This document shows, one piece after another, positions 11,946 through 30,782 of a stretch of DNA of 64,000 bases. Made by a program: the position numbers and the translations under genes. The notes beneath the pieces are model-generated. The model was given only the letters and a program-made list of their open reading frames with translations. It ran no database searches and was not told where the DNA came from. The DNA is taken from positions 132,501 to 196,500 of the forward strand of contig JAQGDQ010002380.1 of NCBI GenBank assembly GCA_030141605.1, written 5' to 3'. The stretch comes from Tubiluchus corallicola. Taxonomy: Eukaryota; Priapulida; Priapulimorpha; Priapulimorphida; Tubiluchidae. The number at the start of each line of letters is the position of its first letter. The stretch's first letter is position 1.

Positions 11946-13944
11946 AAGTATACTAACAGGAAAGCAATAAAACTTGCTGAAACATCGCTTACTAACAGAT
12001 AGCAGTGCACATGCGCTTTCGCAATATGTACTATGCGCAGAATCATTGTACAGAATTTATATCGCTCCCCGCGACCTACGTCGCTGGTTGTTCAGCTATT
12101 TACTAAAAATTGTTCTTGCATAGTGGCTGCAGTAATCGCTAGCCACTGGCAAATGTTACATTTACTGTGTTAATTATTAAGCTAATAATTTATTGTAGCT
12201 AACTACGTAGTGTGTTCAAATATTATCATATAAGAAGTTTTAACTTTCTTAAAAGAATTATTAATAATTTTTATACGATTCGGCACACTTGTTCAAAGCC
12301 AAAATTCAGCATTTAGTCTAAGTTAGGTATAAGTGCTTTCAGTGCACTGTTCCTGCGACATAGGCCTATTAATTGTATTTATAGGCCTAATTATATTACT
12401 AAATCGAATAACAGTCAATAACAGTTCTGTGTATAACAATATAGGTACTACCTGGTACATACAAAAGAAACAAAACTGAATTAAACGTTTATGAGAAAAT
12501 AATTACCAAATGTCACGTCACTAGTTTAAACAGACAGAAGCACAAGTAAATAAAAAAGAAATCTGTAAAAAAAAATAACAAAAAACTTTGTTAAAGGCTA
12601 GTAATGAAAATTAATAAACCTATGCAAAAACCGTGATAAATGAAAGAGGAAAACAGGGAAGGCAAAACGAAAAAACGGCACCTATGAAGTGGTACTTTTT
12701 TCTGTCGTATTTATTCGAGATAATTACACTGATATAGGAACAAATTTTCAAGTTTCACTCACAATTATCAACATAACTTATCTTGCCTATTTTAAATTTT
12801 TCTAGTGCTGATGACACCATGACGGCATAGGCGAACGGGCCGATTTTTTCAGGAGGGAGGGTAAGCCACTTTTGCCGGAAAAATTCAGGGTCACCTCCGC
12901 GTCGGGAATTGCCTCACCACACCCCATGATAAAAAAATGTCCGAATTTCGGGCACTTCATTTGGCAGCATGGAGAAATTGCGAGATTTCCTTTTATGAAA
13001 AATATTATTTTATAGTAATTTCGGTGCCCGAAAAAAATGTGTTTGCCCGAATCCGGGCGGGGGAGGCTGCAGACAAACAGCCACCCCCCACCCCCAACCC
13101 TTGCTCGTGCACGTCGGCTGTATTGTTTAAGAATTTTGTGTTAAGCCAATGATACACGGCCGCCACAAGACAAACCGGCAGACGTCGGCCGTGATAAAAT
13201 GACCGCCCAAATTAGACTACATTAATTTCAAATCAAAGATGAAACGCGGAGTTTATGGAAGTGGCCGTGAAGACAGCAGCCGTTCTAAAACAGAAATGAG
13301 TTCTATTTTGTACAGTATGCACCAGCCGGCCAAGGGTTTTATCCAATCAGGGATCAGTATTCCAGCATTGGTTTTTGCTTTTCCCGCGACGTATTGTAAC
13401 ACGGTATGCATGAATGCTGTACGTATAATAGATAGATGGTTTATGTTAAGTGAATTTAACTTAAGCCTGAAGAATACTTGCATCATGCATTTAACAGAAG
13501 CCATGTAACCATTTAAACTTGATTTAATAAGTTCACTATTTTACTTGACAAAAATTCCGCAGTTTTTAGCGTAACCTTATGCAACGGTTCAATACTATGC
13601 AAGATGTATTTCCGTTTTTCCCACTTAAATTGTAATGTGATGGTCGATATCAGAAAACTTCAGAATTTTTCAAAAACCAAACCGAATCGCGGATGTATGG
13701 CTGAATTTCAGTAGACTCCGGGCCAAATCAGGAGGATGGCAACCCTAGCAGTGATACAAAAATTGAACTTAAAAAACAAGATAACCCACTAAACAATTGA
13801 TTATAGATCTAAATTTCAACGTTAAAACACTACCCATGAGTACTTAAAACTAAACAGTGACGAAATGTTTGGCTGTACGGTCGTCATTAATGCTGCGCTC
13901 CCTTCTACACGGACGGCTGCGTATCAGATCTTTCGTTAGTTTGA
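11946..13944. other. No recognisable gene
   Basis: AT-rich to 12.8 kb, then a more GC-rich, repeat-like segment (about 12800-13200 and 13650-13750). No frame has recognisable motifs. The overlapping opposite-strand frames at 13239-13508 are mirror chance frames. Confidence 0.4.
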
Positions 13945-15590
13945 TTGAATGATTGAATATCTTTATTGACATAAACATATGATAATAACGATGTAATAAT
14001 TCATGTGTTAATTAATACTGTAAAATGTTATTAAAGCTGTTTCCAGCCCACTTGGGCTTACAAGTCAATTTCATGAAAATTTATCACATAATAACTGTGC
14101 AGTTCATTTACATAGAATATCAAATAAAAGAATATATATAATATGGAATTTTAACATATACCTGAATGGACAAGTCATGTATTAAATATATATCTTGCTT
14201 TGCCTCATTCTAAAAATCTTATAAGCATATTTTGCAGTCCTAAGGACATTCTCTTCTGACATAATATATTTCCATTTATTTACATTATCTAATTGTTCCG
14301 GGTCCATGTTAATATCTTGGAAAAATTCTTCTCTCTCTAGTCTATAATGTGTACAAACAAACATAAAGTGAGATTCATCTTCTACATCTCCACAGCAACA
14401 TATCTTACACAAACGTTCACCAACCTTAACATTTCTAAACCTACCATGCTCCAGTTCCAGGGGAAGAGTACCACTTCTTAGCTTTGCAAGCACAGACCTG
14501 TATTTTCCTTGCATATTAATATAAACATATGGTTCTACTCCAAAGCTGTTCTTATACAATATATATGTTCTAAGTTTAGGGTAATCTGCATTTTTTGCTT
14601 TCCAATCAACACATTGTTTCTCATACAGCTGTGCCCATGCTCTGCTAAGAGGTACAGTATCCATATTAACAAAAGCTTGCTGGAACCCTGCTTCCTCTAG
14701 GACTTTAGAAATTTCATATGACCAACCAACGTTGGTATTACAGTCCCAAAGAAATATTCTCTTAACAAGTCTAGAATTATCAAGTGTTAAAAGACGATTC
14801 CAATACCTTATCATAGATGACTTTCTTCTAACTGAAGATGGTGACCATCCCATATCACCCTGTATACATTGATTAGCAGCAAAATTATGAACACCAAGAA
14901 ATATTCTTAATGCCTTATTCTGGACAGTATCAATTTTAGGGTACTTGTTATATCCCCATACTTCTGAACCATAATCAAGTATAGGACATACACCTGCATT
15001 GAATAACTTAGTAAAAGAATAATAACCCAGCCCATTTAACTTTTTATATTTACCAATCAAGGCATCCAGTGCTCTACTGCCTGAGTCTGCCAGTACTAGT
15101 GCTGTAACCTTATAATCTAAATGTTCATTAAGATAAATCCCCAGATACTTATACCTATCTACAGTGCTCAAAATCTGATCACTAAGTTTAAATAGTACAT
15201 CAGTTTGATTCACTTGGGGTTTTCTGAAATGGACAACATTTGACTTTTTACTGTTAAATTTGATTCTCCATTTCTTTCCCCACTCAGTGATCTTATCTAA
15301 CATTTTCTGAAGATCTTCTTCAGATTCTGCTAAAATTACAACGTCATCAGCATACATTAAAATACAAATCTTATCATTACCAACAGGAATACCAATATTT
15401 AGGGACTTTACATCATCTGCCATATCATTTATATACCAGCTGAACAGGGTTGGTGACAAAGTGTCTCCCTGCCTGACACCATATTCACATTTAAATTTAT
15501 CAGTGAGGATACCATTTAGATTCACAGCACTATAGGTATCTGAAAGAATATTCTTAATGCTGCTATACATTTTGCCATCCACTATTACAT
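13945..15590 (-). mobile_element. 5'-truncated non-LTR retrotransposon with uninterrupted RT
   Basis: The open frame from 15582 (a GTG, not a true start) to 14182 gives 466 codons without a stop. Near its N-terminus is RT motif VRQGDTLSPTLFSWYINDM, followed about 45 residues on by the catalytic MYADDVVILAESE. The thumb/connection region contains KYLGIYLNEHLDY and IDTVQNKALRIFLG. The C-terminus carries a zinc-knuckle-like cluster (C-K-I-C ... H-F-M-F-V-C). An in-frame TAA lies just upstream (about 15590), so the 5' endonuclease and early RT motifs are missing. The 3' UTR ends in AATAAAGATATTCAATC with two TTCAATCA-like tail units near 13945-13965. The lack of stops suggests recent insertion. 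Clade not assigned. Confidence 0.85.
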
Positions 15591-16252
15591 GTTAGTAATA
15601 AAATAATTTGTTCGTAATTTGTCTGTATTAAAGGAATAGCTGGTATTCAACATAGGGCAGATCCAGACTGCTACTTGTTGCAGAGCCAGAATTCAGACCA
15701 CACCTGTTTGTCAAGGATAAACCTGTGAGACGAGATAGTGAAAAAATACAGGTAAGTAATTCTACCTCTGCCTGCATAATCAGATGCACACCGTGGATGT
15801 CTCTACGACTTAACCAGACTAGGTCCCTCAACGACTTAGCGAGAGAAATAACCTGCGAATGGCGCATCATTTTACTAAATAGGTCGAGTTCTATGACTGC
15901 TTAACCATGGCTTCGCATTATCTACGAAGCTCCATTTAACCATTATTATTGCCCTAAACATAGTCTGTTAATTTATTCATTATGATTCATAGAATCGGTT
16001 AGTAGATTATATTGATATTAAAGCATGTTTTTTGGTATCTGTGAGAAATTCACGAATCCCACTTCAAACTTTTCAAGCTAATGAACATAAATAAATCAAA
16101 GTTCTTGTAACGCGTTTTCATCATTGATGGTTGCACAAATCATGTTGATGTCAGATAGCAACACTTAACAAGTATGTCAGATAACTTAATTAATAAACAT
16201 TTTCATTGTGGTAGTTCTGTAGATTGCTGATGCCGATAGCTTAGCCTTCAAG
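15591..16252. other. Ly6 gene upstream region; no firm feature
   Basis: This lies between the LINE and the start of the Ly6 gene. One plus-strand stretch ending near 15750 is open for about 30 codons and ends at ATACAG followed by GTAAGT, a good donor. Its upstream side has a poor acceptor and an in-frame stop, so no exon is called. Confidence 0.3.
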
Positions 16253-18718
16253 ATGTTTGACAAGAAAGTTGCTTTGTGTCTAACATTGTCCATTCTCTGG
16301 CTGCAAAGTAAGTAACTCAGCATAAAAAAGTTGTTTTTGATTTTGGTAAATTTGCTAACCTTTAGTCGTAACTCAAGCCGGTCGCCTGATAGTGATTCGA
16401 CTCTCTACTATAGACTTTATAATGGTGGTCAGAAAATACTAAATTTCAAACGTTGACTCTCACGTTTTTATATAATTTCCAGTGTACTTCAGGACCGAGT
16501 AACGTCTACACTAGCTCAGCAATTTTGGAGGAGATAGATTATACAGACAGAAAAATACTAATTTTAGAAGTTTAGTAGAAAAGTACTAATTTTAGAAGTT
16601 TAGTAGAAAAGTACTAATTTTAGAAGTTTAGTAGAAAAGTACTAATTTTAGAAGTTTAGTAGACAAGTACTAATATTAGAAGTTTAGTAGAAAAGTACTA
16701 ATTTTAGAAGTTTAGTAGACAAGTACTAATTTTAGAAGTTTAGTAGACAAGTACTAATTTTAGAATTTTAAGTTTTATGACCGTTGTTAGGCATTTTTAA
16801 CGCACAGCTATAGGTCAGATCCTACCTGCTGTGTAAGCTTTGTTCGAATCGTTTCAGAGATATCGGAGAAAGAGCAAACAAACACAAACAGTCAGACAGA
16901 TAAAAATTCTAAATTTTGACTCCTACAACTTTTAGATAATTGTTCATTGTATCACAATATCCAGTTGCGTCTTCACTACCTCAGGAATAGAGATAGATTT
17001 TGAAGTCAGAAAAGTACCAATCTTAGAAGTTGTTTTTATGCCGCAGGTAAGCGATCGTTGTCAGCATGGCCCCACAGTTTTTTACTGTATAACAAGTGTT
17101 CAGGCTGGCTTGGTTGCTTGCTTGGTTGGTTGGAATTGTATCAGCCGTCCCCGAGGAGTAGCGTGCAGAGGTAGGCAGGAAGGCGGGCGGACAGACAGGC
17201 GAACAGACTGATGCGACTGAGAATAAAAGTTGGCTAAGTTGTGTTGTCTAATAGGTTAATTAGAGAAATGATAAACGGTATGAAAGCAATGTCAAAGCTT
17301 GAAAAGTGCGAAGAGAGAGAAAAAAGAGAAAGAGAGAGACAGATAGAAAGAGAAGGAGAACAGAAAAGGGAATAGAAGAGATGGTAAAATAATAATTTTT
17401 TGTAGTAAAATTAACAGGTAAGTTGCAATTTATATCTGTCTGTAACAAATTATGGCTCACCTACTGAGACGGAACTAATGTTTATTTTTGCTTTGCAGCA
17501 CTGTCATATACAACCGAAGGAAGCTCATCAAATGCAAGATATGGAATCCCTTTATTAGACTTTGAAGATTACTTGCAGTGTTATGAATGTGAAGTATCGT
17601 TTCGCAAGACGTACAATACGAATGATACCTGTTTTAGTGAAGATAGACTCATCAATAGCAGCTATTGGGTATTTTGCCCGAAAAAGTACAATACCTGCCA
17701 GGTAACTACTATAGTTATTACTAATGTGTTATATGTGGGTCTTAAACGTCATAGTTAATATCTATCCTCTGGGTAATTTGCTTATGACTGTTCTTGCAGC
17801 TTCAAATTTGCATGTTACAGACATTTCTGCAGACAAGTTCTTTACTTTGCTGAGGTGACTTGAACTGCCCAAATTAATACTATAATTAATATTCAGCACT
17901 AAAGCAGGTTAATAGCTGAGTGGTGACGTTCGTGTGTCTCACGACCGAAGTTACGCAACGCTACCGCCTGGGCTCGAATTCGATACTTGCCCTTGGCCAT
18001 ATATCACTCTCCATAGTGTTTTTGGTTGCTGGCCTTGTGCTTTTGTATCAAAACATGGCTAAGACGCCCCTTCTGGTTCAGTAGCTCACTTGGGTTGCAC
18101 TTAAGGTTACTGACACGAGGTAAGACGCCGATCTCGCCATAAACACCACCTTAAAGTGATCCCGCTGTTTAATGCTGCATTCCTGCTAGCATTGCTCCGC
18201 ATTATGCAATACAATAATGTATGAGAAACTTATCATTGCTGTTGTTTTTCCGGCTAGTGAAGCGAATGATGTTGCACAACAAAGCCACGTTCACACCTCG
18301 AATTCGCTCCGGCAAATCAGAATTATACGAACCCTTGTGCAAGAGGTGACATGGTTTGGCAATTCGTCACTACACTTGCAACAAAAAGTGTTTATTTTAT
18401 GCCTTTTTATTACTAATATCAAATCTAAAATTTATATCACTTTCAATTGGCATAATTATTAAAATTTATTTTACGTTATTTTTGTAGACGGAGAGAAGAG
18501 AAGTGAATGGGGTTCTTGTTCTCCTCCTGCGGAGATGTGCTAAAGAATGTGAACCTGGCTGTGAGCTGAGTGGTTATGGAGTGACAATAAAATCATGCAT
18601 TTCCTGTTGTAATTCAACTCTTTGCAACGTGGACAATTTTGCCTTACTGATGTTGCCGTCCAGAACTACGATAACAGCAGTGCTGCTGATGTTGTTATAT
18701 TATGAATATTTAATTTAA
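16253..18718 (+). CDS. Ly6/three-finger domain, probable GPI-anchored surface protein (3 exons)
   Basis: Exons: 16253-16307 (18 codons plus one base), 17499-17701 (phase 1 to phase 0) and 18488-18718. Introns of 1191 and 786 bp have consensus ends (CAAA/GTAAGTAA, CTTTGCAG, CCAG/GTAACT, TTTTGTAG). The spliced product is 162 residues. Residues 1-21 (MFDKKVALCLTLSILWLQ...) form a signal peptide. The mature part starts its domain with LQCYEC at 44-49 and ends with CISCCNSTLCN, the diagnostic C-terminal Ly6/uPAR signature. In total 12 cysteines are present where a typical Ly6 domain has 10, so one extra disulfide is likely. Potential N-glycosylation sites include NDT, NSS and NST. The last 20 or so residues (TTITAVLLMLLYYEYLI) are hydrophobic, as in a GPI-attachment signal, with candidate omega sites near NVDN. 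Ly6 proteins act at the cell surface as receptor modulators or ligand binders; the partner here is unknown. An AATAAA lies at 19020-19025. Confidence is high for the gene and fold, low for exact function. Confidence 0.85.
16550..16770. repeat. 28-bp minisatellite in Ly6 intron 1
   Basis: About eight head-to-tail copies of a unit like 'attttagaagtttagtagaaaagtacta', offset 28 bp, with occasional aaaa/acaa and ttt/att variants. No coding content. Confidence 0.9.
17895..18200 (+). mobile_element. tRNA-like SINE element in Ly6 intron 2
   Basis: The tRNA-like head (TAGCTGAGTGGTGACG ... GGGCTCGAATTCG) is followed by about 200 bp of non-tRNA body containing 'ccccttctggttcagtagct'. The spacing between the A-like and B-like boxes is longer than in most tRNAs and suggests a Ser- or Leu-like ancestor. 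It does not fold into a cloverleaf. Confidence 0.5.
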
Positions 18719-19769
18719 TTCCATTTCGTTTTACATTTTATTATGGAAACTGCCGTACACAGCTCATCCTTACATTATGCCCCACATTGCTGGTACCGTG
18801 CAACCGAGAAAGCACTTTGCAAAACGGTTTTATGAAATTCCATGTAGCATGTAAAAATAGTAGAACCTCGACAATTAAATTTGTAACCAAACATACGTTA
18901 AATGCCGTAAACTCAATAATGTTTTTCAACTTGTATAAAACTGTTATAAAAATAATGTACCCTGAAAGATGTACATTTTCATGTATTATCTCGTAAGATT
19001 ATGAAAGGCAGCTAACGATAATAAACTTAACTAAAGACTGCATAAGTTGTATAGAAAATACAAATCTTAATTTTTATCAAAGTATCAATTGAGAGAAACG
19101 TTAGAATATGTGGGGATCTTTTTAAATTAATTGCTTTGTCTTCTTGTATGAAAATAACTTCACTACTTTTTTGTTGTTGTCAGTTTTTAATATATTTAAT
19201 ATACTTTTGCTAATAGTCTACTAACTTCTTTTAATTGAATCACTTATGTAACTTGACTGTACACGTGTGTTCGAAAATAAATGATGTTAATAATAACAGT
19301 TTACCTGCTAGTCATAATGTTGCTGCTTCTGTTACTGGTGCTGCTGATGACGATGATAATAATAATGGTGATGACATGATGGCATGTATTATGGCACTGG
19401 CGATGATGATGACACGACTGTGATAGTGATGGTGAGAGAGACAGTGATGATGACTGAGATTATGGTGATGAAGACGATGAAGACAATGACGAACGGTGAT
19501 TAATTTCTTCATTTTACTGGCAGCACCAACAATAATTTAGTTAATTTTGAGTTCAGTTTGGTATCATGATATTATGTTATTAAACTTTAGTAATTCTATT
19601 TAGATGTAACCATATTGTAGTATCATTTTACATTAAGAAAGATTATACATTATATTTTGTGTATACTTAATGTTGCCATAATATTTTGCGATAAATTAAA
19701 CATAATTTCTTTTTCTCTATGAAAGTTAACATGTTTCCTGACGAATGCTCGCTGGTAAAAAACATTGGT
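18719..19769. other. Ly6 3' region and short GAT-rich tract
   Basis: Contains the likely Ly6 polyadenylation signal at 19020-19025 and an imperfect GAT/GAC-rich tract at about 19330-19490. The frames there are simple-sequence translations. The 3' UTRs of the two convergent genes should meet in this interval. Confidence 0.45.
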
Positions 19770-20447
19770 GTAGCTATTGCTAAAGTGTTTGCCTGTCACG
19801 GAAAGGTGCAAAAAAGTGACATTTGAATTACTCAGCACGTATATATTGCTAAAACTTTTGCTTGACACGGTGATGTACTGTTCAAAGTGACATTTGAATT
19901 ACTCAGAGCGTATATATTGCTAAAACTTTTGCTTGACACGGTGAGGTACTGTTGAACATTTGAATCACTCACAGCGCATACATTGCTAAAACTTTCCCCT
20001 GTCTCGGTGAGGTTCTGTTGAACATTTGACTCACTCACAGTGCATACATTGCTAAAACTTTCCCCTGTCACGGTGAGGTACTGTTGAACATTTGAATCAC
20101 TCACAGCATATACATTGCTAAAACTTTCCCCTGTCACGGTGAGGTACTGTTCAACAATTGAATTACTCACAGCGAATACATTGCTAAAACTTTTGACTGT
20201 CACAGTGAGGTACTGTTGAACATTTTAATCACTCACAGCATATACATTGCTAAAACTTTCCCCTGTCACGGTGAGGTACTGTTGAACATTTGAATCACTC
20301 ACAGCGCATACATTGCTAAAACTTTCCCCTGTCACGGTGAGGTACTGTTGAACATTTGAATCACTCACAGCGCATACATTGCTAAAACTTTCCCCTGTTA
20401 CGGTGAGGTACTATTGATTATTTGAATCACTCACAGCGCATACATTG

Positions 20448-26622
<6,175 letters not shown>

Positions 26623-29045
26623 AATAACCCGTTTTTATCTTGATGAATAAACTGCGTTATAAAATTTGCAGCAGCTGAAGGTTATTGTACAAATATTGTT
26701 GTTAATAAGCGCAAGGAACTTTCTTGTTTGCACATCATTTGTCCCATTGTGGTAAAGCTTATTTCCATGTCTTCAATAAAATATATAGCGTCACCTTAGA
26801 TATTGTCACGTGTGGGTTACGCCTTTTAACGACCGAAAAAAGCGTCAACAGTAGACATGTTAGCGTGCTGTACTTTCCACAAATGAGATCTTCAGGCAAT
26901 TTAGAAGTTCCACATGAACGGGCGTTCAGGTTTTGTTCGCCAGCGTCCAAGTGGATTAAGCTTAACAATTTAACGTGGCTGGGAGGGTCGAGGGAGGCGA
27001 ACACAAAACAACCTTAGCCTAGACACACGTAAAACTGGCCATCACGTTTTTAAATTATGGTAAACATGCAGAAATTGAAATCGTAGTTGTTTGAAAGCAG
27101 AATTTATTAATGAAGATTCATTTGAGCTCATATATTTCCACTCGAATACCTAATTTTATGGGTCGCATGTAGCTATAAACTAATATCACCTTTCTGGCTA
27201 GTATTACATACTCGTACTATTCTGAATTATTTTTATTTATTTATTTATTTATTTATTTAGTAAATGTAATTCCCTTTTAGGTAAGTTTAATAAATTACTT
27301 GAATTTTTAATTTTTGCTTTTCAGGCAGACAATGGGTTTTGTTGGATGACGTAGAATGTCAAAAAGGTCACTAAGCCTTCTTTCACGATTACGTTCTACG
27401 TCTTTTAATTTAGATTTACGTCTTTGCAACTAATACGAAAATATTTCTCACCAGCCGAATAATATTGATTGCAACAAGCTAAATCAGATTTTGACGAAAC
27501 TAAGAATCAATTTTCGCCATCTTTAAAATGTAACAAATGAATACGTTTAATTGTCGCTGATTCACAATTGAATATATTGTGCAAAATAAAATTTATTACA
27601 GGAAAAACAGTGTTAAAACTAATATATTTTTTGTAGTTTGCCACACTAAAACGTAACATTGTGATACAAAATTAATAATTATGACTGGAATGAAAGAAGA
27701 TGCGCCACGTGGTCTATGTGAAGTGCAGAAATCACAACTTGGCATCGCAAAAATTCCAATCTTGCTTGTCATTGTCTTTACGGCTATTGTTCAATCGGAA
27801 AACTGTACTTCCTCCCAATGTTTCCTCTATTATCCACGTCAGGCACATGAACTTCACCACTGTCCTTTTTTGCTAAACACAAAAGAAACAAAATTATGTT
27901 TTATAAAACTTAAATTATTATTTTTAAAAATTACACATTCCTGATACGCCATTTTCAAATTGCCAAAAATAATCTGTTAAACTAAATTTTGTTTTCTAAA
28001 CTCTAGTTTGTAATAATTAATGCAACAATAAGTGTTTTTGGAATGGCCGTAAAAGTTCCTTCTATAATCTATTCGTTCAATTTAATTGAAATTTATAAAA
28101 GTAGGCATTTGCGTTTTTGTGCTCGTCAGACATGCTTTTATAATATCATGCTGATTTTGAAAAAAATTGAATCCAAATTTTATTTTTGAAGAAAATTTGA
28201 ATCCAAAAAGCAAATTTTACTTTTGCACAGGCTTCACCCACACTTTTGTGTAGCGCTTTTACTAAAACGTATTCTCGCGTTTAAAGTTGAAAAAACAAAA
28301 AAACTTAAAGCATTAAAACCAGAAAAAACGCATAAAAATTCTCTCTACCAACGATCGAACTATGGGCCTTCAGGTCAAAAACAAATAGTCTCATAACCGC
28401 ATGATTGAGCTGTGATACAGTATCGGTTTTAAATCTTTTCAAATTTTCCTTCCTATCAAATTGTTAATTTGATTAGTGATAATTACTCTCTGTTATTTAC
28501 ATAGTTTTATCTTAGCTCTAATTACTTTTCAGTGCATGCAAGAAGGACATTAATTAGCACTGAATTGCGTTATTATTGCTACACAAAAATAAAAACATTC
28601 CCATACGAAACCTTCAATTTTTTTCGAAACACTGAAGCTTGTTTCAGACATGTGACCTGGTGAACGTGCTACAAAAGTACCTGTAGAACACACCTATAAT
28701 AAATAAAATAAATACGCACACGAGTTAGTTATTTAGCAACAGTCAAGAACCGTTAGTTAAAAAATAACGAGTTAATAACAACAATTTTTAACAATAAGTT
28801 AATAACACGAATTTTCCTATCTTTACTTAAGTAAATGTTTTTCTTACGTTTTAAAGGACAAGAAAAGGTGTACCTGAAGCAGGTTTCAGAAAAATCGCCT
28901 TAAAAAATTATATTACTTTATAGCAATTTTATGCCTATATCTTACTCGCACTGAAAGTAATTTTGATTTGTTTTCATTTTAAATTTCCCGCAATACTATT
29001 CCGAAGTCGCCATTACATGACGTCATGCACCAAACGTAAATCAAG
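26623..29045. other. Upstream of membrane-protein gene; no further gene seen
   Basis: This should contain the promoter and any 5' UTR of the minus-strand gene starting at 26622. No core element is convincing. A (TTTA)n run lies at about 27232-27258. A degenerate tRNA-like sequence on - (ATAGTTCGATCGTT, about 28350-28440) is probably an old SINE. Opposite-strand frames at 26724-27017 mirror each other and lack motifs. Confidence 0.4.
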
Positions 29046-29049
29046 GGAA

Positions 29050-30025
29050 GAAAAGGCAATGTTAAATTATATCTCAAAAGACTTTCCGTGCAAATCTATA
29101 TTACTTAGATTTTCGCTTACCTGCTAGAGAGATTTATGTAACTAGAAAAGAAAATTATTAATTATTTAAAATGTTTTCACCAATTGGTAAAATGTAGCTG
29201 ACTCACCCTACAGGGTGCACCACTCACTAACAAAAAAACGTATTTTTAATCTTATTGACAAGACATAGTAATTTTAAATTTTATTTAGTTAGTGACTTGC
29301 GCGCTACGAATGCTCTGATTATTTTTTCAAACTTTACAAAATGTTATCTAAACTTGTTTCAAATGACCTGTCGTGAAAATGGCTGCGTCTAACGGTCATC
29401 GCGGGAGTTTAAATTTACAGGTTTTATACAGCGTGACTGCCGATTGAAGTCCTGCATGCAAAAAGGCAGCATGTAAGCGAAACAAAATTTCAAAACGAAT
29501 TTTTCAAGCTTTATGTTTATGAAGGGTTCTCTTGTGCTTTAAGCACCACACCGCTTGATTAAGTTCTTTCGGTAGACAATGTTTTGCAGCCTATACTGCC
29601 TTATTGCACACAGATGTTATATTAGCAATAATACTGTATAAAACATGTAAATTTAAACTCCCGCGATGACTGTTAGGCGCAGCCATTTTGACGGTAGATT
29701 GTTTGAAACAACTTTAGGTGACATTGTGTGAAGTTTGAAAAAACCATCAGAGAATTCGCAGCGCACTCTTCTGTTACTAAACAAAAGACTTAATTACTTT
29801 ACATTACCAATAAAATTAAAAATACGTTTTTGATAACTTAGTGGTGCATACTGGGCTGGTGAAACACTGACGATTTACCAGTTGGAGCAAACATTTTAAA
29901 TTGCTAAAAAATTTCTTTTCTAGTTACATAAGTCCCTCAAGCAGGTAAGCGTATAGCTAAGTAATATAAGTTTGTGTGGAAAGTTTTTGTGAACATTCTT
30001 TAAAAATGTTTTTTCTTCCCCTTCA
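29050..30025. mobile_element. Long-terminal-inverted-repeat (foldback/MITE) element, copy 1
   Basis: Bases about 29050-29429 are the diverged reverse complement of about 29637-30025, arms of roughly 380 bp around a 207-bp centre. Paired landmarks: 'ctagttacata' with 'tatgtaactag', 'aaaaatacgtttttg' with 'aaaaaacgtatttttaat', and 'cgggagtttaaatttac' with 'gtaaatttaaactcccg'. The outermost bases resemble GGGGAAGAAA and its complement. No ORF. Two further copies are at 33.6 and 51.8 kb. Confidence 0.8.
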
Positions 30026-30613
30026 ACATTTTTTGCTGTTTCAAGGAAATCAATGTGCACCACACGCTTAGCACACATGGAACTAATGGAAGGAATTCAG
30101 CCAAACGAGTCAAGAACCAAACTTAGAGTCCTGGTTGCACCATTTGAAAACTAGGGCAGAGGCGGGCCAAACTGCTGGTGAAATTGAGGAAGCGCTTTTA
30201 CATCTCCCTGGATATTCTGACATTTGGCACCGCTTCACTTAAACTTTCATAAATACTTTTTAAGAAAAAGCTTTCTTCCGATTAAAATTTTTCGTCTATA
30301 AATGGTAGTACTAAACTAGTCATCTAGATAATTTAGTAAAAAAAGCAAGCGAAGGCAATTAGCTGATCGAGCGCCCGAAGTTAAGCAACAGCTGATCCTG
30401 AGCAGTAAATGAATGGATAATCAATATGAAAATTGGTTCTGCGGCTTCTTCTGCTATATTTCCCCGGCTCTTTTCCCTGCTGAAGAGAGGTACAATCGCG
30501 TCCATCTTAGAGGGCTGTCTTCGATAATAAGCAAGATCCCGTCCAGTCACAACAATTTATAATAATCATTTGAACGCACGAAAGAATATTATATTAAAAA
30601 GTGTGAAAAATTT

Positions 30614-30690
30614 CAAACCACCGCTAGGACTCGAACCTAGGACTTATGCTGTCCAGGCAGCTATACTAGCCGCTACACCACAAAGGCACT
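30614..30690 (-). mobile_element. tRNA-like SINE copy
   Basis: The minus strand has a good T arm (CTAGG-TTCGAGT-CCTAG) and A-box-like TGGTGTAGCGGCTAG, but the anticodon arm cannot form a 5-bp stem with a 7-base loop and the acceptor ends barely pair. A tRNA pseudogene or SINE head is more likely than a functional tRNA. Confidence 0.55.
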
Positions 30691-30782
30691 TGACCTACTT
30701 GACGGCACGTATGCTACTAGTTGTATATGAATGAGGAATTAAAGTCTACATTGTACCACATAGTACAAGATCAATTCTATGA

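Noticed and set aside
13239-13508. Overlapping 89- and 83-codon ORFs on opposite strands
   Set aside because: Mirror frames without motifs, splice borders or composition shift.
15628-15870. 80-codon minus ORF and a plus-strand exon-like stretch ending in a donor
   Set aside because: No motif; the plus-strand stretch has an upstream in-frame stop and a weak acceptor, so neither is called.
16550-16770. CRISPR-like array of direct repeats
   Set aside because: Units are contiguous without unique spacers and the genome is eukaryotic; it is a minisatellite. The same applies to 19770-20480 and 32761-33030.
30614-30690. Functional tRNA gene
   Set aside because: Good T arm but no valid anticodon stem and poor acceptor pairing; treated as SINE-like. 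The other tRNA-like heads (4.8, 9.4, 17.9, 24.9, 30.8, 40.2, 49.3, 53.5, 61.2 kb) were judged the same way.
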